From positions 1-29,714 of the forward strand of contig DASYQE010000144.1 of the NCBI GenBank assembly GCA_036005805.1: a stretch of DNA of 29,714 bases. Reading direction: 5' to 3'. The translations under genes and the position numbers were made by a program. Each line of letters starts with the position of its first letter. Positions within the stretch are counted from its first letter, which is position 1. The DNA is from DASRAU01 sp036005805. Its GTDB lineage: Bacteria > Acidobacteriota > Polarisedimenticolia > Gp22-AA2. This document shows, piece after piece, positions 15,115 through 23,894 of the stretch. Under the pieces are notes generated by a model, which was not told the origin of the DNA, searched no databases, and was given only the letters and a program-made list of their open reading frames with translations.

Positions 15115-15746
15115 GGCGGCTCCGGCAGGACGATGGCCCGGAAGGTCCGCGCCACGAGCAGAAGGTCCGCGGACAGGCTCGCCCCCTCGACGTAGGCGAG
15201 GTTCAGGCGCAGCTTGCGCGGCAGGATCTCGGTCACGTAGTAACGCTCGCGATCCTCCGGCGGGACCGTCCCGAGCAGCCGCTCTTCGTCGCGGTAGGCC
15301 AGCGTCGCCGGGTCGGTGAGCCCGGGCCGGACCTCGAGCACCCGCCGCTCCTCCCGCCCGTAGTTGGCGACGTAGAGGGGCACCTCCGGCCGGGGACCGA
15401 CGATCGACATGTCGCCGCGCACAACATTGAAGAGCTGCGGCAGCTCGTCCAGCTTGGCGCGCCGCAGGAAGCGTCCGACGGGCGTGATGCGGCGATCCCC
15501 GGCGCCGGTGACCGGCAGCCCCGGCCCCGGACGCATGGTCCGGAACTTCAGGATTCGGAAGGGGCGTCCGTCCAGGCCGACGCGCTCCTGCCGGAACAGG
15601 ATCGGCCCGCGCGAGGTGCAGGCGACGAGCGCGGCGAGCAGCAGGAGGAGCGGCGCGAGCAGAAGGAGCGCGAGGCTCGCAGCGCACAAGTCCACGGCCC
15701 GCTTGACGCCGCCCCGGGCATAGGCGCGCCCGCGCCCGGCGCTCAT
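15111..15746 (-). CDS. Initiating sugar transferase (undecaprenyl-phosphate glycosyl-1-phosphate transferase, PglC/WcaJ catalytic domain)
   Basis: Transfers a sugar-1-phosphate from a UDP-sugar to undecaprenyl phosphate, starting the repeat unit. At 211 residues it has only the C-terminal catalytic part of the polyprenyl-phosphate transferase family, as in PglC: a basic N-terminus (KRAVD), one membrane or re-entrant helix (about 17-42), RVGLDGRPFRILKFRTM, then KLDELPQLFNVVRGDMS and VGPRPE. Size and its neighbours (DegT, and CapD in the next operon) favour a UDP-diNAcBac- or HexNAc-type substrate, which is inference. ATGA overlap with the aminotransferase gene. Confidence 0.94.
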   Translation of the reverse strand: MSAGRGRAYARGGVKRAVDLCAASLALLLLAPLLLLLAALVACTSRGPILFRQERVGLDGRPFRILKFRTMRPGPGLPVTGAGDRRITPVGRFLRRAKLDELPQLFNVVRGDMSIVGPRPEVPLYVANYGREERRVLEVRPGLTDPATLAYRDEERLLGTVPPEDRERYYVTEILPRKLRLNLAYVEGASLSADLLLVARTFRAIVLPEPP

Positions 15747-16912
15747 CGCCGCGTCTGGGCGGCGAGCGCCAGGAGCGTCCCGACGATGCGGTCCTGATCG
15801 GCGATCGACAGGCCGGGATGCAGCGGCAGCGAAAGGGCGCGCGCCGATTCCCGCTCGGTGTGCGGGAAATCGCCGCGCCGGTAGCCGAACGTCTTCCGGT
15901 AATAGGAGAACAGGTGCAGCGGCAGGAAGTGCACGCTGTGGCCGATGCCCGCCTCCCCGAGGAGCTCGCTGAACCGGTCGCGGCCGATCTTCAGGATGCC
16001 CGGCCGCAGCCTCAGGATGTACAGGTGCCACGCGTGCGTCGTGCCGGCCTTCTCGGGCGGCGTCTCGAACGCCTCCTCCTGCGCCAGCAGCCGCGCGTAG
16101 CGCAGCGCCAGGGCGCGCCGCCGCCGCTGCATCTGCGCGAACTTCGCCAGCTGGACCAGACCGATCGCCGCCGCCACGTCGGTCATGTTGTATTTGAAGC
16201 CCAGCTCCACGACGTCGTAGCGCCACGAGCCGGCCCGCGTGTAGCGTTTCCACGCGTCGCGCGACAGCCCGTGCAGGCTCAACCGTCGCAGCCGCTCGGC
16301 GAGCTTCCGGTCGTCGACCGTGATCATCCCGCCTTCACCGGTGGCCAGGTTCTTCGTGGCGTAGAAGCTGAAGCAGGTCATGTCGGAGATCGATCCGATG
16401 GCCCGCCTGCCGATGGAGGCGCCGAGCGCGTGCGCCGCGTCCTCGATCACCGGGACGCGCCTGCGTCCCGCGGCCGCGCGGAGGGCGCCGAGATCGCTCG
16501 GCAGCCCGGCGATGTGGACCGGCACGATGGCCGTGGTCCGGCGCGTCATGCGCCGGGCCACGTGCTCCGGGTCGAGGTTCAGCGTCCGGGGATCGATGTC
16601 GGCGAAGCGCGGCCGCGCCCCGAGGTAGAGGATCGCCTCTCCCGTGGCGGCGAAGGTGTACGGCGAGGTCAGCACCTCGTCTCCCGCTTTCACGCCGGCC
16701 GCCGCGAGGGCCAGGTGGAGGGCGGCCGTGCAGGAGTTCACGCCGATGGCGTGCCGCGCGCCCACGAGAGCCGCGACACGCTCCTCGAGCAGGCGCACCC
16801 GCGGCCCGGTCGTCAGCCACCCCGAGCGGATGGACCGCGCCGCCTCCGCCACCTCGCGCCCGTCGGTCCACGGGACGTGGAAGGGGATCCAGCGCGCGCC
16901 CCGCGGTTTCAT
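15743..16912 (-). CDS. DegT/DnrJ/EryC1/StrS sugar aminotransferase
   Basis: PLP enzyme that puts an amino group on a keto-sugar nucleotide, probably the 4-keto product of the CapD dehydratase. It has 389 residues, with GWLTTGPRV, NSCTAALHLAL (phosphate cup), PVHIAGLPSDL, VIEDAAHALG (Asp158 to the PLP ring nitrogen) and CFSFYATKNLATGEGG with the PLP-binding Lys187. The C-terminal HFLPLHLFSYYR and RALSLPLHPGL match the PglE/PseC/ArnB group. ATGA overlap with the upstream O-antigen ligase gene; the preceding TTTCAT/ATGAAA context gives an obvious start. Product identity (4-amino-6-deoxy-HexNAc) is inferred from the pair with CapD. Confidence 0.94.
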   Translation of the reverse strand: MKPRGARWIPFHVPWTDGREVAEAARSIRSGWLTTGPRVRLLEERVAALVGARHAIGVNSCTAALHLALAAAGVKAGDEVLTSPYTFAATGEAILYLGARPRFADIDPRTLNLDPEHVARRMTRRTTAIVPVHIAGLPSDLGALRAAAGRRRVPVIEDAAHALGASIGRRAIGSISDMTCFSFYATKNLATGEGGMITVDDRKLAERLRRLSLHGLSRDAWKRYTRAGSWRYDVVELGFKYNMTDVAAAIGLVQLAKFAQMQRRRRALALRYARLLAQEEAFETPPEKAGTTHAWHLYILRLRPGILKIGRDRFSELLGEAGIGHSVHFLPLHLFSYYRKTFGYRRGDFPHTERESARALSLPLHPGLSIADQDRIVGTLLALAAQTRR

Positions 16913-18309
16913 GTGGCGTGGGCCTCCGGAACGCCCGCGTCCGCCGCCATCGCGACCCCCGCGACTTCGAAGGCCAGGGCCCTCCGGGTGATCCCGATGA
17001 ACGAGACGCACATCCCGAGTCCGATCCAGGTGACCTTGATCCCCTCGACGTTCCCGGTGATCCCCGACAACATCAGGGCGAGGAGCATGGTCTCGACGGT
17101 GACGCCCAGGAGCGCCAGGTCCGTGCGGCCGACCTGCCTCGCGGCGGCCGCGGCGCGCCGCGCGCCGAACATCGCGCTGAGCAGGACCCCGACGAACAGC
17201 GCGAGGCCGGGAAGCCCGGTTTCCGCGGCGGTTCCGACATACGCGTTGTGCGAGTTGAGGTGCTCGCCGGCGATCCCGCCCGAGGCGTAGCGCGTCGATC
17301 CGAGCGGGAAATTCCCCGGCCCGGTGCCCAGGAGCGGATAGTCCTCCACCAGCCGGACGCCCGTCTGCCACAGGCGAACCCGCATCCCGAAGGTGTCCTC
17401 CTGGCGCTCGATGCTCGGCAGGATGGTGCTGGCGCGCGACCAGAACTCACCCGGGAGGAAGAAGATGAGCGCCACGCACGCCAGCGTGGACCCGAGGAGC
17501 ACCAGGAAGCCGCGCTCCCGCGCCAGGCGGTACCACACGTTCAGGATGGTGACGGCCATGACGATGAGCCCGGTGCGCGACAGGGTCAGCGCCAGCGCCA
17601 GCAGCAGGGCCGGAACCCCCAGCATCAGGATGAGGCGCGACAGCACCCCTCCGACGAGCGGGTACACCAGGAGCGTCGCGATCGCGCCGACGTTGATGTA
17701 GGTCGCCAGCAGGTTGCGGTTCCCCGTCAGTCCCGTCGCGACCGGGGTCGCTCCCGCGTAGTACATCGCCAGCGCAATCATCGCCGTCAGAATCGTCCAG
17801 CACGCGGTCGCGAAGAGGAAATTGCGCAGCTTCACGGGCGTGTCCACGACCGAGCCGATCATCATCATGCTCAGTCCCAGCAGGACGTAGGTCATGAGGC
17901 GGCCCGTCGCCACGGTGGTGTCGAGGGCGTTCGTGGCGGAGAAGGCGCACCAGGCGAGGTAGGCGGACACGACCACGCCCTGCAGGTTGAACACGTCGCG
18001 CAGCCGCCGCTGCGTCAGCGTGTTCAGCAGCCAGCCGACCGTGATGAGACCGCCCATGACCTTGGTGAAGGTGATGCCCTCCGAGACCCGGAACGTCGCG
18101 CCCTCGAAGTACATGAGCCCGAGCATGACGTGCACGCCGAGGTAGGGGCGGTAGGCGCTGATCGCCAGGACCGCTCCTCCGAGCACCAGCCCCCCGACCA
18201 CGATCGGCGAGAGCTTCAGGAAGACCAGTCCGAAGGTGAGACACACGAAGGCGCCGATGCCGACGATCAGGAGGCTCAGGGCGGTGACGTTCCGTCCGAT
18301 GGCCTTCAT
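16909..18309 (-). CDS. O-antigen ligase / polymerase family protein (Wzy/WaaL-like), copy A
   Basis: Polytopic inner-membrane protein of 466 residues with about eleven hydrophobic segments. The Wzy_C-type region includes GLTGNRNLLATYI, TLSRTGLI and the large periplasmic loop WQTGVRLVEDYPLLGTGPGNFP with HNAYVGTAAETGLPG; the loop histidine and arginine are the residues usually needed for polymerisation or ligation. Whether it polymerises repeat units or ligates the chain to an acceptor cannot be told from sequence. ATGA overlaps at both ends, with the TPR gene upstream and the aminotransferase downstream, tie it into one operon. Confidence 0.9.
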   Translation of the reverse strand: MKAIGRNVTALSLLIVGIGAFVCLTFGLVFLKLSPIVVGGLVLGGAVLAISAYRPYLGVHVMLGLMYFEGATFRVSEGITFTKVMGGLITVGWLLNTLTQRRLRDVFNLQGVVVSAYLAWCAFSATNALDTTVATGRLMTYVLLGLSMMMIGSVVDTPVKLRNFLFATACWTILTAMIALAMYYAGATPVATGLTGNRNLLATYINVGAIATLLVYPLVGGVLSRLILMLGVPALLLALALTLSRTGLIVMAVTILNVWYRLARERGFLVLLGSTLACVALIFFLPGEFWSRASTILPSIERQEDTFGMRVRLWQTGVRLVEDYPLLGTGPGNFPLGSTRYASGGIAGEHLNSHNAYVGTAAETGLPGLALFVGVLLSAMFGARRAAAAARQVGRTDLALLGVTVETMLLALMLSGITGNVEGIKVTWIGLGMCVSFIGITRRALAFEVAGVAMAADAGVPEAHAT

Positions 18310-19571
18310 CGCGCGCCGTCCTCGGCGCACTCCTGGCGCGTGCTCTCCCGGACCGGCCCGCCGGACAGCAGGCGCTCGCAGGCGCGCCGCGCCTCGGCGC
18401 GGTCCCCGGTCCGGCGCGCGTACTCGAGCAGGCCGCTCCACGCGTCGGCGTCGGTCGGATGAAGGTGCGCGGCCGCCTGGAACTGCCGCCGGGCTTCGTC
18501 ACCGCGCTTGAGCGATTCGAGGGTCTTCCCCATTTCGAGGAACACTTGGGTGTCGGAGTCCCCCAGGGCGCGCGCCCGCTGCAGCGCCTCGAGAGCTCCC
18601 TGGGGATCGTCGAGACGGCGGCGCACCTTCGCCAGCTCGAGAAGCGTCGGCGGATAGTCGGGCAGGAGCGTCACGGCCACCTCGAGATCGCCGGCGGCCT
18701 CCTTCCACTGCCCGAGCCGGACGCGCGCCATACCCAGCTCGATCCGGGCGTCGTAGTAGCCGGGATCGACCCGGGTCGCCAGCTCGAGGAAGCGGATGGC
18801 CTCCTCGTCCCGATCGTGCCGGGACAGGAGACGCGCCGCGTCGCGCAGGATCTCCACCCGCGCCACGAGCGACACGCTGAGCAGGGCGTCCTGGAAGCCG
18901 TCGAGGCCCGCCTGGACCAGCGACGGCGGCAGGTCGAACCCGGTGAGATAAGGATGCGCGTCGAGCCGCGGGTACGCCTCCACCGCCTGGCGGCACTCCT
19001 TCCCCGCCGGCTCCAGCACCCCGAACTCGAGGAACTGCTCCGCCAGGAGGCCGTGATAGAGGTAGTTGTCGGGCTCCAGCGCGGCCGCTTTCTCGAGCGC
19101 CGCGAGACCCATCCGGTCCTGCGGGAGCAGGTTCTCCACCGGATCCTCGGACAGTCGCGAGAGATCGATGGGGGCGGCGCGGCGCTCCACCCGGCCTTCG
19201 TGGAAGAAGAGGTCGCCGGCCAGCGACCACAGATGAGCCACGTACGGCGTCTCGGCCAGCCTCCGCCCGATGAGGCGGCGCGCCTCGGCGTCCGCCTGGT
19301 CGTCCGGGAGCGGAACATCCATCCGGATGCCGACGTCCCGCATGTGCAGCCCGGCGAGGAGGATCTCGATCCGCCGGGTCTCGAGCACCCCCGGCGGCCC
19401 TCCGGCGGCGATCGCCTTCCCCGCCCGGTCCCAGGCCCCGACCAGGTCGTTGTTCAGGTAGACCCGCTGCCCGCGCCATTCGAGGAGTCCCGCCCAGGTC
19501 CGGCGCGCGAAGAAAACGGTCTGGCCCACGAAGACGAGGGCGAGCAGACCGAGCAGTAGTTTCCTGTTCAC
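18306..19571 (-). CDS. Membrane-anchored TPR protein between two O-antigen ligase genes
   Basis: A 421-residue protein with one N-terminal membrane anchor (about 4-22) and a mostly helical remainder, probably periplasmic. TPR-like repeats are visible in the second half: DARIELGMARVRLGQWKEAA, TLLELAKVRRRLDDPQGALE, FLEMGKTLESLKRGDEARRQ and AWSGLLEYARRTGDRAEARR. No catalytic motif is seen. In several bacteria O-antigen ligase proteins carry a C-terminal TPR domain; here the TPR part is a separate gene translationally coupled (GTGA) to ligase copy B and (ATGA) to copy A, so a scaffold role for the ligase or polymerase is a reasonable guess. Start is a GTG at 19571. Confidence 0.82.
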   Translation of the reverse strand: MNRKLLLGLLALVFVGQTVFFARRTWAGLLEWRGQRVYLNNDLVGAWDRAGKAIAAGGPPGVLETRRIEILLAGLHMRDVGIRMDVPLPDDQADAEARRLIGRRLAETPYVAHLWSLAGDLFFHEGRVERRAAPIDLSRLSEDPVENLLPQDRMGLAALEKAAALEPDNYLYHGLLAEQFLEFGVLEPAGKECRQAVEAYPRLDAHPYLTGFDLPPSLVQAGLDGFQDALLSVSLVARVEILRDAARLLSRHDRDEEAIRFLELATRVDPGYYDARIELGMARVRLGQWKEAAGDLEVAVTLLPDYPPTLLELAKVRRRLDDPQGALEALQRARALGDSDTQVFLEMGKTLESLKRGDEARRQFQAAAHLHPTDADAWSGLLEYARRTGDRAEARRACERLLSGGPVRESTRQECAEDGAR

Positions 19572-21202
19572 GACGCGGGCTCCTGTTCGCGGTCGGGGAG
19601 GAGCGGGACTATACGATCGCCGGAGCGGTCGATCAATCGCGGGCCCGGGCCGATCTCGGGGTTCCGGGCGCGCTCGGCGGCCGATCGGTGCAGGGCGACG
19701 AGAAGCCCCGCGAGCAGGGCGAACAGGAACCCGTTCGAGCCAATCTGAAGATTGAAGTCGACGAACGAGTGCAGGACGAGGCTCGTCAGGCCGACGGCGA
19801 TGGCGATCCGGAAGAGATCCGATTCGTGATCGGGGCTGCGCAAAGCGGGCAGGATGTAGCGGATCCCGAAGAGCAGCGCCCCCAGGGCGATCAGCAACCC
19901 TCCGGCGATGCCGGTCTCCCAGGCGACCTGCAGGAAGTCGTTGTGGGCCTTGTCCCAGCGCGCCGCGGTCCCGGGCGGCGTGTAGGGTGCGAAGCTGGTC
20001 TCGAACGATCCCAGCCCGAATCCGGCGGCCCCCGCCTCGGGCAGGTGATTCACGACCTCGCGCCAGATCACCTGGCGCGCGTGGAACGAAGCCTCCCGTT
20101 CGAGGGCTCCCTCGGGGATCTGGGCCCGCAGCGTGTCCACCCCGATCCAGGCGATGAGCAGGGCGGCGGTCAGCGGCAGGGCCACGACCACCCCCCACGC
20201 CAGGGCGCGCGGCCGGATGCGTTTCCACAGCGCCGCGAAGAGCAGGCCGCCGCTGAGGACCGCCGACAGCAGGCCGCCCCGCGATCCGCTGAGCACGAGC
20301 GCGGCGAGGATGAGAATCGCGGCGAACAACGCCAGGAGCCACTGCCCCCAGCGGCCGACCAGCTCCTGCCGATCGTCCATCAGGCCGGCGTCGGTCGGGC
20401 GGGCCCATTCGACCGGGGGCGGGTCCTCGCCGGGCCGGGCCAGATGCCGCTGCCGGTCCACCAGGAAGTAGGCCAGCGCGATCGTCAGCGGCAGGATCAT
20501 CTCGACGTAGCCGGCGAAATGGTTGTGATTGACGAAGGGTCCGAAGGCGGTGTCGCGCGGGGCGGCCCTCAGCCAGTAGATCCGCCCGTTCCAGGTGAGC
20601 CGCTGCACGATCGCGAACAGGGCGATGACGAAGCCGACGACGACGATGACCCGGAGCAGGAAGCGCGCGCGTCCCTTCGAAGCGCCCCAGACGGCCGCCA
20701 GGTAGAACACCCCGGCGAACGTCAGCAGGAGACCGGTCCGGCGCAGGGTCTCCTCCACGTCGAGACTCACCGGCACGGCCGCCGGAGGAACGCCGAGGCC
20801 CAGGGCCGCCCGCGCCGCCTCGTCATCCTGGCGGGTCGCGATCCCGCCGGAGGGGGGCGCGAGCCCCGCCGCGTGGGCCGACGCCGACCCGGGGGCGAGG
20901 ACCGCGACCAGGGGCCGCGGGAGCGGGATCACCTGCAGGAGGACCAGGCCCAGGAACAGGCCGAGCGGCCACTCGATGCCGGTCTTCCAGCCCTCCCGAC
21001 TTTCTCCGGGTCCCGCCAGGATCCGGCGCGCGAGCGCCACCAGCAGCAGGCTCGCCACGCCCCACTCCATCAGGGCGATCGACCAGCCTTCGACCGTGCC
21101 GAAGGCCAGCGGGGTGAAGGCGACGAGCGACACGAGCCCCCATTTGAGGATCGCATCCGACCACCGGATCGCCGAGCGCTCGCCGCGCGACAGTTCAGGC
21201 AT
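19568..21202 (-). CDS. O-antigen ligase / polymerase family protein (Wzy/WaaL-like), copy B
   Basis: Polytopic inner-membrane protein of 544 residues, longer than copy A. It shows FVNHNHFAGYVEMILPLTIA, LSGSRGGLLSA (a family arginine), and the periplasmic-loop pattern GFGLGSFETSFAPY with AHNDFLQVAWETGIAGG. It has an extra insertion (residues about 95-160) of low hydrophobicity, and a C-terminal soluble tail. Copies A and B look only distantly related, so one may act as polymerase and the other as ligase; which is which is not decided here. ATG at 21202 overlaps the manC stop by 8 nt. Confidence 0.9.
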   Translation of the reverse strand: MPELSRGERSAIRWSDAILKWGLVSLVAFTPLAFGTVEGWSIALMEWGVASLLLVALARRILAGPGESREGWKTGIEWPLGLFLGLVLLQVIPLPRPLVAVLAPGSASAHAAGLAPPSGGIATRQDDEAARAALGLGVPPAAVPVSLDVEETLRRTGLLLTFAGVFYLAAVWGASKGRARFLLRVIVVVGFVIALFAIVQRLTWNGRIYWLRAAPRDTAFGPFVNHNHFAGYVEMILPLTIALAYFLVDRQRHLARPGEDPPPVEWARPTDAGLMDDRQELVGRWGQWLLALFAAILILAALVLSGSRGGLLSAVLSGGLLFAALWKRIRPRALAWGVVVALPLTAALLIAWIGVDTLRAQIPEGALEREASFHARQVIWREVVNHLPEAGAAGFGLGSFETSFAPYTPPGTAARWDKAHNDFLQVAWETGIAGGLLIALGALLFGIRYILPALRSPDHESDLFRIAIAVGLTSLVLHSFVDFNLQIGSNGFLFALLAGLLVALHRSAAERARNPEIGPGPRLIDRSGDRIVPLLPDREQEPAS

Positions 21203-22301
21203 GGCGCGCCAGGCGTCCGCGCAGGCCGGCGACGATGTCGCGCACGGCCTGGGACGCATCCCGCCGGCAGACCAGCACGACGTTCCCCTCCCGCACCAGC
21301 ACCAGGTCCTGCACTCCGACGAATGCGGTCAGGCCGCCCGGATTGAAGGCGGAGCAGCCCCCGGAGCCGCTCGCGAGAACCGCGCCCTCTCCCGCGGAGC
21401 GGCGGTCGCCCCGGGCCGCCGCGATCGCCGGCCAGGTCCCGAGGTCGGACCAGCGGTACGTCGCCGGCACGATCATCAAATCACGGGTGCGCTCGAGCAC
21501 CGCCCGGTCGAATGAAATCGCCGGGACGCGGGCCAGGACACGACCCGGAACGTTCCAGGGCGCGCGCCCCGGAACCGGAAGGCGGCGCAGCGGCGTGAGG
21601 ACGCGCGGCGCCAGCCGCCCGAGCTCTCGAAGGAAGGTCGAGGCCCGCCCGACGAAGATGCCGCAGTTCCAGAGGTGGCGGCGGCCGCGCACCCAGCGCG
21701 CCGCGACCGCCTGCGAGGGCTTCTCGTGGAACCGGCCCGCCCGGCGCACCCCGGGAAAACCGGCGGGACCGCCGAGGCTGACGTAGCCGAACCCGGTGTC
21801 GGGGCTCGCCGCCGGCACGCCCAGAAGCGCCAGTCCTCCCCGGCGCGCCACGGCCCGCGCCGCCCGCCTCACCGCCAGCAGGAAACGCCCGGATGGTGCG
21901 ACGAGATGATCGGCGGGCAGCACCACGAGGAGTCCGTCGCCGGCCCGGCGTTCCACCCAGAGCGCCGCCAGGGCGACCGCGGCGGCGGTGTTGCGTCCGA
22001 CGGCCTCGCGCAGGATGCGATCGGGCGCGATCCACGGCGCCTGCCGGCGCACCCAGCGGGCCTGGCTCGCGCCGCACACCACCACGACCCGGTCGGGGCC
22101 GGCCAGCGCGCGGGCACGCGCGGCGGTCGCCTCGAAGAGGGTCCGGCGCCCGAGCAGCGGAACGAACGGCTTGGGGCGGTCGCGGCGGACACGCGGCCAC
22201 AGACGCTCCCCGCGGCCGCCCGCCAGGATGACGGCGTAGAGGGGCAGCCCGTTTCGCTTAATCGAAGAAACGATACCGGAGGATGCAGCCGATCGCGGCA
22301 A
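21195..22301 (-). CDS. manC: Mannose-1-phosphate guanylyltransferase (GDP-mannose pyrophosphorylase)
   Basis: Makes GDP-mannose from mannose-1-phosphate and GTP. The domain begins YAVILAGGRGERLWP, then RPKPFVPL, EAVGRNTAAA, VLPADHLV, GFGYV, FHEKPS, WNCGIFV and RWSDLGTW, the full set for the GMP part. There is no C-terminal isomerase domain, so phosphomannose isomerase must be encoded elsewhere. The start is uncertain: the family N-terminus would begin at a CTG (22247) just after the GT2 stop; a TTG at 22301 with GGAAGGA five bases upstream lies inside the GT2 gene; an ATG exists only at 22349. I use the TTG. Several changes from typical sequences (IAPDRILRE, arginine-rich helices) suggest divergence. 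Confidence 0.88.
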   Translation of the reverse strand: MPRSAASSGIVSSIKRNGLPLYAVILAGGRGERLWPRVRRDRPKPFVPLLGRRTLFEATAARARALAGPDRVVVVCGASQARWVRRQAPWIAPDRILREAVGRNTAAAVALAALWVERRAGDGLLVVLPADHLVAPSGRFLLAVRRAARAVARRGGLALLGVPAASPDTGFGYVSLGGPAGFPGVRRAGRFHEKPSQAVAARWVRGRRHLWNCGIFVGRASTFLRELGRLAPRVLTPLRRLPVPGRAPWNVPGRVLARVPAISFDRAVLERTRDLMIVPATYRWSDLGTWPAIAAARGDRRSAGEGAVLASGSGGCSAFNPGGLTAFVGVQDLVLVREGNVVLVCRRDASQAVRDIVAGLRGRLARHA

Positions 22302-22941
22302 AGCCGTCCTTCCACGTGATCTTCTTCCCCTCCTCGTAACTGCGGCCATGGTACGAGATCGCCACTTCGTAGATCCGGCAGCGCATGCGGGCCACCTTCG
22401 CGGTCACCTCGGGCTCGAACCCGAAGCGGTTCGAACGGAGCGTCAGGCGCCGCACGACCTCGGTGCGGAAGACCTTGTAGCCGGTCTCCATGTCGGAGAG
22501 GTTGAGGTTGGTGAACATGTTCGAGAGCATGGTCAGGAAACGGTTGCCGACGAAGTGCCAGAAGAACAGCACCCGGTGGGTCTCGCCGCCGAAACGCGAT
22601 CCGAACACGACGTCGGCCTTGTCGTCCAGGATGGGCTGCAGCAGGCGCGGGTAGTCGGAGGGGTCGTATTCGAGATCGGCGTCCTGGATCAGCACGATGT
22701 CCCCGGTGGCGTGCTGGAAGCCGGTGCGCAGCGCCGCCCCCTTTCCCTGGTTGAAGGGCTGCAGCACGACGACGAGGCCGGGCTGACCGCGCAGCGTCTC
22801 GAGCCAGTCGCGCGTGCCGTCCTTCGAGCCGTCGTCGACCAGGATGATCTCCTTGTCGAAGGGCGTGGCCTGCACCCGCGCGAGCGTCTTCGGCAGCGTC
22901 TCGCGTTCGTTGTAGACCGGGATGACGATCGAGAGCTTCAT
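22258..22941 (-). CDS. Glycosyltransferase family 2, DPM1/GtrB-like
   Basis: A 227-residue soluble GT2 enzyme resembling dolichyl-phosphate mannose synthase. It has SIVIPVYNERETL, ILVDDGSKDGT, NQGKGAALRTGF, LIQDADLEYDP (DxD metal site), GSRFGG, SDMETGYKVFR, GFEPEVTAKV and a basic EEGKKITWKDG near the end. It lacks the C-terminal membrane helices of GtrB, so it is a peripheral enzyme. Candidate reaction: transfer of a sugar from a nucleotide sugar to undecaprenyl phosphate, giving a lipid-linked donor. Since manC is next to it, mannose is a possible sugar; this is inference. ATGA overlap with the epimerase gene upstream. Confidence 0.93.
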   Translation of the reverse strand: MKLSIVIPVYNERETLPKTLARVQATPFDKEIILVDDGSKDGTRDWLETLRGQPGLVVVLQPFNQGKGAALRTGFQHATGDIVLIQDADLEYDPSDYPRLLQPILDDKADVVFGSRFGGETHRVLFFWHFVGNRFLTMLSNMFTNLNLSDMETGYKVFRTEVVRRLTLRSNRFGFEPEVTAKVARMRCRIYEVAISYHGRSYEEGKKITWKDGFAAIGCILRYRFFD

Positions 22942-23894
22942 CCGGTGAACGCGGCCACCGTCCGGCGGAGCCCCTCCTCGAGGCCCACCGTCGGCTGGAA
23001 CGACAGATGCTGCTTCGCGAGGTCGATGCTCGCCAGCGAATGCTTGACGTCGCCGGCGCGGGGCGCCTCGTGCACCGGCTGCACCGGCTTGCCCAGGATG
23101 GTGCCGATGAGGGCCAGCACCTCGAGCAGGGTGGCGCTCGCGCCGCAGGCCACGTTGTACGCCAGGCCGGCGGCGGACGCGGGGGCGTCGCAGGCGAGCA
23201 GGTTCGCCTGCACCGCGTTGTCGATGTAGGTGAAATCGCGCGATTGCGTCCCGTCTCCGAAGACCACGGGCGATCGCCCCGCGTCGACCGCGGTCACGAA
23301 CTTCGGGATCACCGCCGCGTACTGCGACTCGGGATCCTGGCGCGGGCCGAAGATGTTGAAGTAGCGGAGCGAGACCGTCTCGAGACCGTAGAGCGGCGTG
23401 AAGATGCGGCAGTACTGCTCGCCCGTCAGCTTGCTCACGGCGTACGGAGAGAGCGGCGCCGTCGGCTGGCTCTCCACCTTGGGAAGGGTCGGCGAGTCGC
23501 CGTAGGCCGACGAGGACGAGGCGTAGACGAACCGCTTCACCCCGGCCTCGCGCGCCGCCAGCAGGAGCTGGAGGGTCCCCGTCGCGTTCACCTCGTGGCT
23601 CTGGAAGGGCTCGGCGACCGATCGCGGCACCGACGGCAGGGCCGCCTGGTGCAGCACGTGGGTGGCGCCGGCGACCGCCCGCTTCACCAGGGCCGCGTCG
23701 CGCAGGTCCCCCTCGAAGAGCTGTGGCTCGGGGCCCTTCGGGGTCCGGGCCTTCAGGGCCGCGTCCAGATTGGATCGCTTCCCGGTGGAGAAATCGTCGA
23801 GGACCGCGACCGCCTCGCCCCGGCGCAGCAGCGCCTCGACGATGTGCGAGCCGATGAACCCGGCGCCTCCGGTGACGAGGTAGCGTCGCGTCAC
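22938..23894 (-). CDS. NAD-dependent UDP-sugar 4-epimerase, WbpP/GalE-like
   Basis: Extended SDR of 318 residues: VTGGAGFIGSH (7-17), SSSSAYGDSPTLPK, catalytic YAVSK (151-155), LRYFNIFGPRQDP, QSRDFTYIDNAV and CGASATLLEV. The segment between the SSSSAYG motif and the FGPRQDP motif is closest in feel to WbpP-type UDP-GlcNAc/UDP-GlcNAcA 4-epimerases rather than GalE of the Leloir pathway, so the likely product is UDP-GalNAc or the uronate form. Substrate assignment from sequence alone is tentative. GTG start at 23894 overlaps the ugd stop (GTGA). Confidence 0.9.
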   Translation of the reverse strand: MTRRYLVTGGAGFIGSHIVEALLRRGEAVAVLDDFSTGKRSNLDAALKARTPKGPEPQLFEGDLRDAALVKRAVAGATHVLHQAALPSVPRSVAEPFQSHEVNATGTLQLLLAAREAGVKRFVYASSSSAYGDSPTLPKVESQPTAPLSPYAVSKLTGEQYCRIFTPLYGLETVSLRYFNIFGPRQDPESQYAAVIPKFVTAVDAGRSPVVFGDGTQSRDFTYIDNAVQANLLACDAPASAAGLAYNVACGASATLLEVLALIGTILGKPVQPVHEAPRAGDVKHSLASIDLAKQHLSFQPTVGLEEGLRRTVAAFTG

